Shown: positions 38,202 through 49,094, counted from the first letter of the stretch. The stretch is DNA of 64,000 nucleotides from Streptomyces sp. NRRL F-6676 (GCF_000725625.1 NZ_JOHS01000003.1:104765-168764); one strand, 5' to 3'. Translations and numbers: made by a program. Notes: generated from the letters alone by a model not told the origin.

Positions 38202-39212
38202 ATGGGGAACATGAGCGCTTCGCCTGCCCGCCGCCGTGTCCTGCTCGCCGCCCCCCGTGGCTACTGCGCGGGCGTCGACCGCGCGGTGATCGCCGTCGAG
38301 AAGGCCCTGGAGCAGTACGGGGCCCCCGTCTACGTCCGCCACGAGATCGTGCACAACAAGTACGTCGTGCAGACCCTGGAGAAGAAGGGCGCGATCTTCG
38401 TCGAGCGCACGGAGGAGGTGCCGCCGGGCAACATCGTGATGTTCTCCGCGCACGGCGTCGCCCCGGTCGTCCACGAGGAGGCCGAGCGCGGCCGCCTCGC
38501 CACCATCGACGCGACCTGCCCCCTGGTGACCAAGGTGCACAAGGAGGCCGTCCGGTTCGCCAAGGACGACTACGACATCCTCCTGATCGGGCACGAGGGC
38601 CACGAGGAGGTCATCGGCACGTCCGGGGAGGCGCCCGAGCACATCACGCTCGTCGACGGCCCCGAGGACGTCGCCAATGTCGAGGTGCGCGACCCGTCGA
38701 AGGTCGTCTGGCTCTCCCAGACCACCCTCTCCGTGGACGAGACCATGGAGACCGTCGACGCCCTCAAGGGCAAGTTCCCCCAGCTCCTCTCGCCACCGAG
38801 CGACGACATCTGCTACGCCACGCAGAACCGGCAGCTCGCCGTGAAGCAGATGGGCGCCGAGGCGGACCTCGTCATCGTGGTCGGCTCGCGCAACTCCTCG
38901 AACTCCAAGCGGCTGGTCGAGGTCGCCAAGCTCGCCGGGGCGCGCGCCGCGTACCTGGTCGACTTCGCGGACGAGATCGACGAGGCGTGGCTGGAGGGCG
39001 TCTCGACGGTGGGCGTGACGTCCGGGGCGTCGGTGCCGGAGGTGCTCGTCGAGCAGGTGCTCGAATGGCTCACGGGGCACGGCTTCGAGGACGTCGAGAT
39101 CGTCAAGGCGGCGGAGGAGTCCATCGCCTTCTCCCTGCCCAAGGAGCTCCGCCGGGACCTCCGTGAGGAGGCTGCCGCCCTGGTGGCGGAGCGCAAGGGG
39201 GCGACGGGCTGA
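38202..39212 (+). CDS. ispH: 4-hydroxy-3-methylbut-2-enyl diphosphate reductase
   Basis: The last enzyme of the MEP isoprenoid pathway, 336 residues and an iron-sulphur protein. Cluster cysteines lie in [25 protein letters not shown] and [21 protein letters not shown] and [15 protein letters not shown] are also typical. The start is ATG 38202 or the in-frame ATG 38211, and neither has a strong ribosome site. It is divergent from xseA and followed by the glucokinase. Confidence 0.96.
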   Translation: MGNMSASPARRRVLLAAPRGYCAGVDRAVIAVEKALEQYGAPVYVRHEIVHNKYVVQTLEKKGAIFVERTEEVPPGNIVMFSAHGVAPVVHEEAERGRLATIDATCPLVTKVHKEAVRFAKDDYDILLIGHEGHEEVIGTSGEAPEHITLVDGPEDVANVEVRDPSKVVWLSQTTLSVDETMETVDALKGKFPQLLSPPSDDICYATQNRQLAVKQMGAEADLVIVVGSRNSSNSKRLVEVAKLAGARAAYLVDFADEIDEAWLEGVSTVGVTSGASVPEVLVEQVLEWLTGHGFEDVEIVKAAEESIAFSLPKELRRDLREEAAALVAERKGATG

Positions 39213-39236
39213 CGGGGCGCCACGTAACGTAAGCCC

Positions 39237-39983
39237 ATGCAGATCTTCGGTGTGGACATCGGCGGCTCCGGAATCAAGGGCGCCCCCGTGGACCTGGACA
39301 AGGGCGACCTCGCGGAGGAGCGCTGCAAGGTGCTCACCCCGCATCCGGCCACGCCGGACATGGTGGCCGACGGCGTGCAGCAGGTCGTCGACCACTTCGG
39401 CTGGACGGGGCCGGTGGGGGTCACGTTCCCGGGTGTCGTCACCGGCGGCAGCACGGTGCGTACGGCGGCGAACGTCGACCCGAGCTGGGTCGACACCGAT
39501 GCGCGGGCGCTGCTGGGCGAGCGGTTGGGCGGGTTGCCGGTGACGGTGCTGAACGACGCGGACGCGGCGGGGGTCGCGGAGATGCGGTTCGGTGCGGGGC
39601 GGGGGCGCCGGGGCACGGTGATCCTGCTGACCTTCGGCACGGGGATCGGGAGCGCCGTCTTCACCGATGGCGTGCTGGTCCCGAACACGGAACTCGGCCA
39701 TCTGGAGCTGAACGGGCACGATGCGGAGAAGCGCGCCTCCAGCAAGGTGAAGGAGGACGAGGACATGTCCTGGGAGCGCTGGGCGCGGCGGGTGCAGAAG
39801 TATCTGGCGCACGTGGAGATGCTGTTCTCGCCGGAGCTGTTCGTGATCGGCGGCGGAGTGAGCCGCAAGGCGCACAAGTTCCTGCCGCACGTCGAGGGCA
39901 TCAGGGCGGCGATCGTTCCGGCGGAGTTGCAGAACAACGCGGGGATCGTGGGCGCGGCGATGAGAGCGGCCCAGCGGCTCTGA
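39237..39983 (+). CDS. ppgK: polyphosphate glucokinase
   Basis: A 248-residue ROK-family kinase. The N-terminal phosphate loop is [17 protein letters not shown], followed by [40 protein letters not shown] and [17 protein letters not shown]. The last motif is characteristic of polyphosphate-using glucokinases, which phosphorylate glucose with polyphosphate or ATP. Confidence 0.94.
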   Translation: MQIFGVDIGGSGIKGAPVDLDKGDLAEERCKVLTPHPATPDMVADGVQQVVDHFGWTGPVGVTFPGVVTGGSTVRTAANVDPSWVDTDARALLGERLGGLPVTVLNDADAAGVAEMRFGAGRGRRGTVILLTFGTGIGSAVFTDGVLVPNTELGHLELNGHDAEKRASSKVKEDEDMSWERWARRVQKYLAHVEMLFSPELFVIGGGVSRKAHKFLPHVEGIRAAIVPAELQNNAGIVGAAMRAAQRL

Positions 39984-40003
39984 CGCGGCCGCACCCCGGT
40001 TGT

Positions 40004-40204
40004 TTCGCCCCCGCCGCCCCTACCCTTCCCGTCCCCAGGGGCTCCGCCCCTTCCACCCCGGCGGGGGCTTCGCCCCCTGCACCCCCGAACACGTGAGGGG
40101 CTGCGCCCCCAGGCCCGCCACAAGGAACCCCCAAGGGGGCTCTGCCCCCTGGACCCCCGAAAGGCAGGCGCTGCGCCCCGGCTAGGGGCGCGGGGAACTG
40201 CGCG
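40004..40204. repeat. composite intergenic repeat with several GGGGCTGCGCCCC palindromes
   Basis: A CCCCCGCCGCCCCTACCC tract is followed by several short palindromes (GGGGCTCCGCCCC, GGGGGCTTCGCCCCC, GGGGCTGCGCCCC) and ends in AGGGGCGCGGGGAACTGCGC at 40184-40203. These are the same blocks as at 16146 and 26411. It lies between ppgK and the convergent DUF6542 gene. Confidence 0.75.
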
Positions 40205-40257
40205 GGCAACCACGACGTCCACGCGCCGTGGGAGCCGCCCCGCACCGCCTCTCCCGC

Positions 40258-40917
40258 TCAGCGCGCCGCCGGCCTCCCCGGCCGACGCGCCGCACCACCT
40301 CTGCCGGCTCCGCCGGAACCCCCGGCTCCGCCGGGCCGTGCCGCGCCGCCCGCACGGGCGCCCACACCTGCCCGCCGTCGGCCGACCGCCCGTACCGCCA
40401 CCACCACCCCCGCCACCAACGTCCCCCCGTACAGCCACCCCGCCTGTGTCGCGAGGGCGGTGATGAGGGCCATGAGGCGGCCGCCGAGGCCGCCGTCGGC
40501 GGGCACCACCGGGAGCAGGCCGGTGCCGAAGGCGATCGGTGCCACCACCGGCGCCGTCAGCAGGTCGCCCGGCCGGATCCAGAGCGCCGTCAGCACGCAC
40601 ACCGGCAGGAACAGCACCCCGTACGCCGTCAACGAGCCCCCGAACAGCACCCGGTCCAGGAACCCCAGCACCAGCATCGCCGCCCCCGCGAACAGCCCCC
40701 CGCCCAGCCCGGTGAGCCGGGGGTTGGGCAGCCGCCGGGCCGCGGGCCGGACGGCCGGCCGGGCCGCGCCCCCCGGGCTGGACGGTCCGGGCCGTCGCGC
40801 CCCCGGCCCGCGCCCGCGCACGCCGGGCGCGACCGCCGGCCGCCGCCCGCCCCGCGGGGGCAGCGGCGCCCCGCGTCGCGGTCCGTACCGGGCAGACGGC
40901 GTCCTGTGTTGCTCCAC
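40258..40917 (-). CDS. DUF6542-like membrane protein
   Basis: A 219-residue protein. A basic Pro/Arg/Gly-rich N-terminus is followed by a hydrophobic core of about four membrane segments (GGGLFAGAAMLVLGFLDRVL; TAYGVLFLPVCVLTALWI; LLTAPVVAPIAFGTGLLPVV; LYGGTLVAGVVVAVRAV) and a low-complexity Gly/Ala/Arg tail. The layout matches short streptomycete membrane proteins called DUF6542, usually found beside ychF or ppgK. The function is unknown. Confidence 0.72.
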   Translation of the reverse strand: MEQHRTPSARYGPRRGAPLPPRGGRRPAVAPGVRGRGPGARRPGPSSPGGAARPAVRPAARRLPNPRLTGLGGGLFAGAAMLVLGFLDRVLFGGSLTAYGVLFLPVCVLTALWIRPGDLLTAPVVAPIAFGTGLLPVVPADGGLGGRLMALITALATQAGWLYGGTLVAGVVVAVRAVGRRRAGVGARAGGAARPGGAGGSGGAGRGGAARRPGRPAAR

Positions 40918-41143
40918 CGGACCAACTTAGGTCGGACAATGTGCCGAATGGCCCCACAGACACGCCGTCGGCGCGTCCCCGCCGCTGGGTTCGAGACGCC
41001 GCCGAACGCCCCCACCCGCACGCCGTAGACTGGTGGATCGGCCCGCACCGCACCCCCGCCCGGCCCCGCCGGACCGGGCCCCGGGCCGCCCGGGAGCGGG
41101 CCACCGCCCCACCACCTCATCCTCACGTACGGGAAGTCGCAAC

Positions 41144-42232
<1,089 letters not shown>

Positions 42233-42351
42233 CGGCTGGCTCCGTCCCACCTCGATGACCTGGTGCGTCGCCCTCTCACGTCCCCCGGCACTCCCGGCAC
42301 TCCACTCCCCGCTCTCTAGGATGCGGGGACGGCGAGGAAGGGGCGGGGCGC

Positions 42352-44610
42352 GTGGGGCGGGGTGAGCGGGAGACGGTCGCGCGCGGGGTGCGGCTGTACG
42401 AGGCGGCGCGGGGTGTCGCCGGGGATCACGGGCGGGCCGTCGAGGCGGTGCGGGCGGCGCTGCGGCCGCTGCACGACGAGCTTGTCGCCCGGGAACTCGA
42501 CGCCCTCCCCGTCGCCCGGCTGCACGACGTCACCGAGGGCCGGCTGCGCCTCGGCACCGTCGAGAAGAGCGGCCTCGGCACGGTGGGCCGGGTGCTGGAC
42601 GCGGGACCGTACCGGCTGCGCCAGATACCCGGCGTCGGACAGCGCACCGTCGACCAGATCCTCGCGGCCGCCGCCCGGCTCGCCGAGGCCGTGCACGAGA
42701 CCGTGGCGGTCCACATCGACGTGGACCGGCCCGAACCCCGCACCACCGCGCTCGTCATGGCCCTGCACGTCCTGGTGGAGGCCGGCCCCGACGGGCGGCG
42801 CGTGGTGGACCGCGCCACCGCCCTGGCGGAGCGGCTCGGCCCGCTGCTGGACGCGGCCCGGCCCGCCACCGGGGCCCTGCGGGGGCTGCTGGCGGGCGCG
42901 GAGAAGCGGGCGCGCGCCCGGGCCGCCGTCGACGAGCTGCGGTCGCTGGCCGACGAGGCGGACCGGTCCGGGCTGCCCGAGTCGTTCGCCCAGGCCTCGG
43001 TGGACCTGCTCCGGCCGCCGGACGAACTCGCCGCCCGGGCCGACTTCGAGCTGCGCTCCGCCGAGTACTACAGCCTGCTCGCCGAGATTTCCGGGCGGGC
43101 GCCCGACACCGCTGCCGCCGAGGGCTTCCTGCCTGAGGAGGTCGCCGAACGGGTGCGCGGCGTACGCCTCGACGACTCGCTGCGCCGGGTCTCGCTCCGC
43201 GGCTACCAGGCCTTCGGCGCCCGGTTCGCCCTCGCACAGCGCAAGGTGATACTCGGCGACGAGATGGGCCTCGGCAAGACCATCCAGGCCATCGCGGTAC
43301 TGGCCCACCTGGCCGCCGAGGGGCGGGAGGCCGCCGAGGGGCGGGAAGCCGCGGGGGAACGGGAAGCCGCCGGAGTGCGGCTGCGTTTCCTCGTCGTCTG
43401 TCCGGCCGGCGTCCTCGTCAACTGGACCCGCGAGATCGAGGCCCGCAGCGCCCTGCGCGTCACCGTGCTCCACGGCCCCGACCGGCAGGACGCGTTCGCC
43501 GACTGGAAGGAGCGGGGCGGCGTCGGCGTCACCACGTTCGACGCGCTGCGCGGCTTCCCGGCGCCGGAGGCCGACGAGGTGGCGCTGCTCGTCGTCGACG
43601 AGGCGCACTCCGTGAAGAACCCGGAGGCCAAACGGTCGCAGGCGGTCGCGCTGTGGGCCGAACGCTGCCCACGCGCCCTCTTCATGACCGGCACCCCGAT
43701 GGAGAACCGGGTCGCGGAGTTCCGCGCCCTGGTGCGGATGCTCGACCCCGGCGTCGCCGACGCACTGGGCGGGGACGACGGACAGCGCGGACCGGCCGCA
43801 CGGGGCGGACCGGCCGCGTTGGTCGGATCGGTCGCGTTCCGCAAGGCCGTGGCCCCCGTCTATCTGCGGCGCAACCAGGACGACGTCCTGACGGAACTGC
43901 CCAGCCTTCAGCAGACCGACGAGTGGGAGGAGCTCAGCGCCTCCGACGAGGAGGCGTACCGCGAGGCCGTGCGCGCCGGGAACTTCATGGCGATGCGCCG
44001 GGCCGCGTACGCGCGCCCCGAGAAGTCGGCCAAGCTGGAGCGGCTGCGGGAGATCGTCGAGGAGGCCGGGCAGAACGGCCAGCGGACGGTGGTGTTCTCC
44101 TACTTCAGGGACGTCCTGGACGTGGTGCGGCAGACGCTCGCCGTCGGCGTCGCACCGGTGTTCGGCCCGCTCACCGGGGGCGTCCCGGCCGCGCGGCGGC
44201 AGCGGATCGTCGACGACTTCGCCGCGACCCCCGGGCCGGCCGTGCTGCTGGCGCAGATCCAGGCGGCGGGCGTCGGCCTCAACATGCAGGCCGCCTCCGT
44301 CGTCGTCCTGTGCGAACCGCAGATCAAGCCGACCCTGGAGCACCAGGCGGTGGCCCGGGCGCACCGCATGGGCCAGGTCCGGCCGGTCGGCGTGCACCGG
44401 CTGCTGGCCACCGGGGGAGTGGACGAGCGCCTGGTGCGGATGCTGGAGCGCAAGACCCGGCTGTTCGACGCCTACGCCCGGCGCAGCGCGGTGGCCGAGG
44501 CGACGCCGGACGCGGTCGACGTGTCCGACACGGAGCTGGCCCGGCGGATCGTCGAGGAGGAGCAGGCCCGGCTCGGCATGACCGACGCGAGCCCCACGGC
44601 GTCGGGATGA
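42352..44610 (+). CDS. SNF2-family DEAD/DEAH helicase with N-terminal helix-hairpin-helix
   Basis: A 752-residue Swi2/Snf2 ATPase. The N-terminal ~270 residues are helical and include a helix-hairpin-helix (YRLRQIPGVGQRTVDQILAA, ~85-105), suggesting DNA binding. Motor motifs are RGYQAFGARFALAQRKVILGDEMGLGKT (Q/I), VVDEAH (II), FMTGTPMENRV (III), RTVVFSYFRDVLDV (IV) and ARAHRMGQVRPV (VI). There are linker repeats EGREAAEGREAAGEREAAG near residue 325. It probably remodels DNA-protein complexes. The partner and role are unknown. Confidence 0.88.
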   Translation: MGRGERETVARGVRLYEAARGVAGDHGRAVEAVRAALRPLHDELVARELDALPVARLHDVTEGRLRLGTVEKSGLGTVGRVLDAGPYRLRQIPGVGQRTVDQILAAAARLAEAVHETVAVHIDVDRPEPRTTALVMALHVLVEAGPDGRRVVDRATALAERLGPLLDAARPATGALRGLLAGAEKRARARAAVDELRSLADEADRSGLPESFAQASVDLLRPPDELAARADFELRSAEYYSLLAEISGRAPDTAAAEGFLPEEVAERVRGVRLDDSLRRVSLRGYQAFGARFALAQRKVILGDEMGLGKTIQAIAVLAHLAAEGREAAEGREAAGEREAAGVRLRFLVVCPAGVLVNWTREIEARSALRVTVLHGPDRQDAFADWKERGGVGVTTFDALRGFPAPEADEVALLVVDEAHSVKNPEAKRSQAVALWAERCPRALFMTGTPMENRVAEFRALVRMLDPGVADALGGDDGQRGPAARGGPAALVGSVAFRKAVAPVYLRRNQDDVLTELPSLQQTDEWEELSASDEEAYREAVRAGNFMAMRRAAYARPEKSAKLERLREIVEEAGQNGQRTVVFSYFRDVLDVVRQTLAVGVAPVFGPLTGGVPAARRQRIVDDFAATPGPAVLLAQIQAAGVGLNMQAASVVVLCEPQIKPTLEHQAVARAHRMGQVRPVGVHRLLATGGVDERLVRMLERKTRLFDAYARRSAVAEATPDAVDVSDTELARRIVEEEQARLGMTDASPTASG

Positions 44611-44671
44611 GCGGCGGCGCGGGCGCCCGCGCCGGGATGAGCGCCGACGCGGGCGCCCCTCGCTCCGCCGC

Positions 44672-46072
44672 TCACGCGAGTTCGGTCTGCGGTTCGTTGG
44701 GGCGCGGGCCGGGGAGCTTCGGCTCCGGGCTCCGGGAATCCGCGGCGGGCGCCGTCGCGGCCGGCGGCCCCTCCTTCCACCGCCTGGTGGTCCGCACGTA
44801 GTGGTGCACGACCGAGGCCATCGCCAGGAGCAGCAGCGGACCGAACAGCCAGGGGAGGCGCGCCAGTTCCGTCGGGAGGTAGCGGTACGCCGTCAGCAGC
44901 GCCGCGAACACCACCGTCCCGTGGACGACGAGCAGGGTGGCCGAGCGGTCCCAGCCGTGGCCGAGCGCCCGCATCCCCGCCTCGACCGTGAGCGCGAAGA
45001 CGACCCCGGCCACGAGGTCCGCGCCGTAGTGGTAGCCGAAGCCCAGCGTCGCCGTGAGGGTGGCGACCAGCCAGAACGCACCCGCGTACCGCATGAACCG
45101 GGAGCCCTCACGGGAGTGGACGAAGAGCGTGGTCGCCCATGCGGTGTGCAGACTGGGCATGCAGTTGCGCGGGGTGATCGCGTCGAACGGGATGGGATGC
45201 GGCGAGCCGAGCGGCGGCGCGGTGTGCGGCCACAGCTGGGCCGTCGCCCACGCCCCGCCGTCGGCGCCGTAGGCGAAGACCGGCCCGACGACCGGGAAGA
45301 TCATGTACACGGCCGGTCCGAGCAGGCCGATGACCAGGAACGTGCGCACCAGATGGTGGCGCGGGAACCGGCGTTCGACCGCCACGTTCCGCAGCTGGTA
45401 CAGCGCGACCAGGGCGGCGGCGAGCGGGAGCTGGCCGTAGACGAGATGCAGCAGGTGCTCGCCGGCCGGTCCGCTCGCCTCGATGATCCGGCCCACCACC
45501 CACGAGGGGTTGCCCAGGGCGTGATCGGCGGTGGCGACGTACGGGTCGAGCACGGTCGGACGGGTCTTGGAGGTGATGAGCAGCCAGGTGTCGCCCGTCT
45601 TGTGACCGGAGACCAGCAGCAGACCGAGCCCGGTCCCCTTCAGCAGCAGCGTGCGCTCCCGGCCGGTACGGCGGGTGAGGCCGAGGACCGCGACGCCGAG
45701 CATCACCCACAGCGCGCCGTTGCCGAAGCTCATCTCCGCGTCGGCCGCCCACCGCACCAGCAGGAAGACGACGTCGATGCCGACCGCGACGCACACCGCG
45801 ACGAGCCGCTGCCGCCAGGTGAGCACCACCATGGTCAGCGCCAGACCGGCGTAGAGCAGCGGTCCCGAGTGCGGCGCGAGGACCAGCTCGCGGGCCTGGT
45901 TGGTGAGCGGTCCCGGGAGGCCGTAGTGGCGCGCGGCGCACTCCAGCGCGACGAGGAACCCGAGGGTCCCCACCCCCGCCACGGTCCACAGCGTCACCCG
46001 CGGCCGACGGAGGACGGCCGACAGGACGCCGTCGTTTCTTCGCCGGCCTATTCGTGTTGGTATGGAGTTCAC
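44672..46072 (-). CDS. PAP2-family (inositol phosphorylceramide synthase-like) membrane phosphatase
   Basis: A 466-residue protein with about ten hydrophobic segments. PAP2-type catalytic motifs sit outside the usual spacing: CMPSLHTAWA (the SxxH-like motif) and GFGYHYGADLVAGVV (the SRxxxxxH-like motif with catalytic His and Asp). It resembles the AUR1/InoS-like branch acting on lipid or inositol phosphates. The start is uncertain: GTG 46072 (MNSIPTRIGRRRND) looks most protein-like, and the frame stays open to 46165. Confidence 0.82.
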   Translation of the reverse strand: MNSIPTRIGRRRNDGVLSAVLRRPRVTLWTVAGVGTLGFLVALECAARHYGLPGPLTNQARELVLAPHSGPLLYAGLALTMVVLTWRQRLVAVCVAVGIDVVFLLVRWAADAEMSFGNGALWVMLGVAVLGLTRRTGRERTLLLKGTGLGLLLVSGHKTGDTWLLITSKTRPTVLDPYVATADHALGNPSWVVGRIIEASGPAGEHLLHLVYGQLPLAAALVALYQLRNVAVERRFPRHHLVRTFLVIGLLGPAVYMIFPVVGPVFAYGADGGAWATAQLWPHTAPPLGSPHPIPFDAITPRNCMPSLHTAWATTLFVHSREGSRFMRYAGAFWLVATLTATLGFGYHYGADLVAGVVFALTVEAGMRALGHGWDRSATLLVVHGTVVFAALLTAYRYLPTELARLPWLFGPLLLLAMASVVHHYVRTTRRWKEGPPAATAPAADSRSPEPKLPGPRPNEPQTELA

Positions 46073-46195
46073 GTGGTTGACCTGTTTATCCGAAAATGGC
46101 AGTGGGTGGGGATCTGGGACGTTTATTGCCGGTGATGCACCGGTTTGTGGGCAGAAGCCGGTCATTTGAGCTTGCTGTGAGTTCGAACATGCTAC

Positions 46196-47170
46196 TTACC
46201 TTCGAAGAGTGGTGTCGTGGGGTGTCCGTTCCACAGCGGACGCGGGTCGCTCCGTGAGCGTCGTGATCTCTGTGAGCGTCGTGCGGTCCGTGAGCGCCGG
46301 CCCGCCCGTGGTCGTCGGCCGGTCCGTGGTCATCGGCCGGTCCGCGATGCGGGACAGGAACGCCGTCAGGGTGGAGCCGTTGACCTCCTCGAAGTGGTCG
46401 ACGCCGGCCGCGCGCAGCGCCCGGACCGTGCGCACCCACTCCACCGGGTGGGAGAGCTGCCGGCTGAGCAGCCGCACCGCCTGCGCCGGGTCGAAGGGGG
46501 CGCCGGTGACGCTGGACATCACCGGGGTGTGGCCGGCGCGGAACCGGTACGTACGCAGGACCGCCGCGAACTCCCGGCCGGCCCCCGCCATCAGCGGCGT
46601 GTGGAACGGACCGCAGGCCGCCATCGGCAGCACCCGGACGCCCGGGCGGCTCAGCGCCTTCGCCGCGAGGGCCAGCTGCGACCGCTCACCGGCCACCGTG
46701 ACCCGGCGGTCGGTGTCGTGGTGGGCGACGTGCACCGTGTGCAGCCCGGCGTCGCGCAGCGTCGCCTCGACGCGGTCCGCCGTCAGCCCGACGACGGCGA
46801 CCATCGCGCCCCGCCGGACACCGGCCATCAGCGCGGCGCGGCGCTCCACCAGCGCCAGACCCTCCATCAGGTCCAGCACGCCCGCGGCGACCAGCGCGTT
46901 GAACTCGCCGAGGCCGTGCCCGGCGACGTAGTCCCAGCCGCGGCCGTCGCGCGCGAGGTCGAGCCAGGACAGCGCGTTGACGAGGAAGACGGCGGGCTGC
47001 GCGTACCGGGTGTCGGCGAGCCGCTCACCGGGGTCCTCGCGGCACAGCTCCACCACGGAGTGGCCGAGCAGTTCGCTCGCGGCCACCGTCTGGTTCGGGA
47101 ACCGGGCGAACAGCCCCTCTCCCATGCCCTGGTGCGCTGCCCCTTGGCCGGGGAAGACCAGACAGTGCAT
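46196..47170 (-). CDS. stand-alone acyltransferase-fold protein (FabD/AT-like) lacking the nucleophile Ser
   Basis: A 324-residue malonyl-CoA:ACP acyltransferase-like protein. FPGQGAAHQGMG opens the fold, and ACGPFHTPLM carries the catalytic-type His. The nucleophile elbow normally GHSxGE reads GHGLGE, with Gly86 (codon GGC at 46915-46913) in place of Ser. The C-terminal ~40 residues are Thr-rich and repetitive. I chose the ATG at 47170, nine bases after AAGGAG. No PKS or fatty-acid gene is adjacent. It may be a pseudo-enzyme, a binding protein, or a regulator. Confidence 0.8.
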   Translation of the reverse strand: MHCLVFPGQGAAHQGMGEGLFARFPNQTVAASELLGHSVVELCREDPGERLADTRYAQPAVFLVNALSWLDLARDGRGWDYVAGHGLGEFNALVAAGVLDLMEGLALVERRAALMAGVRRGAMVAVVGLTADRVEATLRDAGLHTVHVAHHDTDRRVTVAGERSQLALAAKALSRPGVRVLPMAACGPFHTPLMAGAGREFAAVLRTYRFRAGHTPVMSSVTGAPFDPAQAVRLLSRQLSHPVEWVRTVRALRAAGVDHFEEVNGSTLTAFLSRIADRPMTTDRPTTTGGPALTDRTTLTEITTLTERPASAVERTPHDTTLRR

Positions 47171-48013
47171 CTGTGGACGCTCCTTCACTTCATGCGGGGT
47201 GACTCATCGTCCCGAGGGGTGCGGTTCGCGGCCGGTGGCCTGCCCTCTGTCACGCCTTCCTCGAAACTTTTCGATCTCTCGGTGCCGCGCGGCCGACGGC
47301 CGGGCGGGGACGACCGCGGCCGCCATGGCCGCGCACACGGGGATCGCGGATGCTTTCGGCGACATCCGTCGGGGATTCCCGTCGCTGGGCGAGCTCCGAC
47401 GGGTGGGGGAACAACCGCCCAGGCGATCATTAACTCGTTCGCCTGGCGCTCCACATAATGGCAGCCCGGTCGGTACTGGTCAATAAAAGTCAGACGATTC
47501 GATGTACTCGGTATTCCGCCGCAGGTCGGATTGGTTAAGTGGGCGACTGGAGCAGCAGGTTGACACTCCGAAAGGTCGCACGAACCAGTCGATCCCGGAC
47601 GGAAACGGAGACCTGAACAATGCTCAATTCCCCGCCATTGCGATACTCGTGATCTTGTCGAGTGGTTATTACTCAACGGTATCCGCAGGAAAGGCGGCGA
47701 GTTTTATCGGGTCGTATCGATCTGGCGCGAGTCACGTCGAGGCGTTTCCGCGGGTGGGGTGTGGTGCGGACGCGCGAGGGGCGGTGGGCGCCGGAGGGTG
47801 CCGCGCAGAGTGTCGAAACTTTCGGCGGTCGTCACATGACCGCAGTAACAGTTCGAGCGGTGTTGACGCTGCTTATAACGGGGAGAAAGTGCCCGGGTAA
47901 AGACCCTGTAAGGCATTTGTCATCACTTCGAGTGATTCTTTGGCCTTTGCTTGCATGGCACAACTCGCGGTTGCCAGGCTGTTGCTGTCTGTACAACCTG
48001 AGGGGAGTGGCCA
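47171..48013. other. 843-base spacer, lower GC, no credible gene
   Basis: The divergent spacer between the acyltransferase-like and GntR genes is clearly less GC-rich than its surroundings, especially from 47420 to 47720. Open frames are short and lack streptomycete codon bias or recognisable motifs. It may hold long promoter regions, a small RNA, or transferred DNA. Confidence 0.5.
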
Positions 48014-48766
48014 GTGACATTCGGTGAGCAGCCCGCGTATCTGCGCGTTGCGGGTGATCTCCGCAAGAAGATCGTCGACGGCTCGCTGCCACCGCACACC
48101 CGCCTCCCCTCCCAGGCCCGCATCCGCGAGGAGTACGGCGTCTCGGACACGGTCGCGCTCGAGGCGCGCAAGGTGCTCATGGCCGAGGGGCTGGTCGAGG
48201 GCCGCTCCGGGTCCGGTACGTACGTACGGGAGCGGCCGGTCCCGCGCCGCGTCGCCCGCTCCGGCTACCGCCCGGAGGGCGGGGCCACACCCTTCCGCCA
48301 GGAGCAGGCCGACGGCGCCTCGCGCGGCACATGGGAGTCGCGCAGCGAGCAGGCGGAGGCGAGCGCCGCGATCGCCGAGCGGCTGGACCTGCGGACCGGG
48401 GACCGGGTGATGCGGACGGCGTACGTGTTCCGTGAGGCGGGCGAGGCGATGATGCTCTCCACGTCCTGGGAACCGCTCGCGCTGACCGGGCGGACGCCGG
48501 TGATGCTGCCGGAGGAGGGGCCGCTCGGGGGGATGGGCGTCGTGGAGCGGATGGCCGCGATCGATGTCGTCGTGGACAACGTGATGGAGGAGGTGGGGGC
48601 GCGGCCCGGGCAGGCGGAGGAGCTGCTGGCGTTGGGTGGGGTGCCGGGGCATGTGGTGCTGGTGATCCAGCGGACGTTCTATGCGTCGGGGCGACCGGTG
48701 GAGACGGCCGACCTGATCATCCCGGCCGACCGGTACCGGGCGTCTTACCACTTGGCGGTGAGGTAA
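48014..48766 (+). CDS. GntR-family (HutC/UTRA) transcriptional regulator
   Basis: A 250-residue regulator. The winged helix-turn-helix (PAYLRVAGDLRKKIVDGSLPPHTRLPSQARIREEYGVSDTVA; EGLVEGRSGSGTYVRER) is joined to a UTRA effector domain (GDRVMRTAYVFREAGEAMMLSTSWEP; GMGVVERMAAIDVVVDNVMEE; VIQRTFYASGRPVETADLII). It starts at GTG with GGGGAG upstream. The ligand is unknown. The adjacent repeats give no obvious target gene. Confidence 0.92.
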   Translation: MTFGEQPAYLRVAGDLRKKIVDGSLPPHTRLPSQARIREEYGVSDTVALEARKVLMAEGLVEGRSGSGTYVRERPVPRRVARSGYRPEGGATPFRQEQADGASRGTWESRSEQAEASAAIAERLDLRTGDRVMRTAYVFREAGEAMMLSTSWEPLALTGRTPVMLPEEGPLGGMGVVERMAAIDVVVDNVMEEVGARPGQAEELLALGGVPGHVVLVIQRTFYASGRPVETADLIIPADRYRASYHLAVR

Positions 48767-48779
48767 GGGGCCCAGGCCC

Positions 48780-49050
48780 CGCCCAGCGCAATGCCGGCCG
48801 CCGGCTGGTGGAGGCCGTTCGCACAGCTCCCCGCGCCCCTTGGAAGACTCGAGGGCTCGGCCCCCGGCCCCCGCCCGGCGCACTGCCGGCCGCCGGCTGC
48901 TGGCTGGTGAGGGCGGTTCGCATAGTTTCCCGCGCCCCTTGGAAGACTCGGGGGCTCCGTCCCCGGCCCCCGCCCGGGTGCGTTGTCGGCCGCCAGCCGG
49001 TGAGGGCGGTTCGCACAGCTCCCCGCGCCCCTTGGGCGCAGAGGGCGCCC
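48780..49050. repeat. tandem ~96-base repeats after the GntR gene
   Basis: The block GTTCGCA-x-AG-x-x-x-CCCGCGCCCCTTGG-AGACTCG recurs at 48817, 48916 and 49009 (periods 99 and 93), each followed by a Gly/Pro-codon-like GC-rich tract ending in GGCCGCC-GC. Each unit holds the complement of the GGGGCGCGGGGA core of the dispersed repeat. Confidence 0.75.
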
Positions 49051-49060
49051 CACTGCTTTT

Positions 49061-49094
49061 AGGGGCGCGGGGAACTGCGCGACAAGCCACAACG
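49061..49094 (+). repeat. copy of the dispersed GGGGCGCGGGGAACTGCGC repeat
   Basis: Identical over 34 bases to 22276-22309. From here to 49465 there is no gene; the stretch is full of GGGCGCCCCGCCC-type short palindromes. Confidence 0.85.

Noticed and set aside
36843..39890. xseA read as a 1015-residue protein starting at 39890
   Set aside because: The upstream two-thirds is antisense to ispH and ppgK and not protein-like; a proper XseA start exists at 38084.
47185..47676. 163-codon minus-strand frame in the AT-richer spacer
   Set aside because: No codon bias, no family resemblance and no ribosome site; it also overlaps the start of the acyltransferase-like gene.
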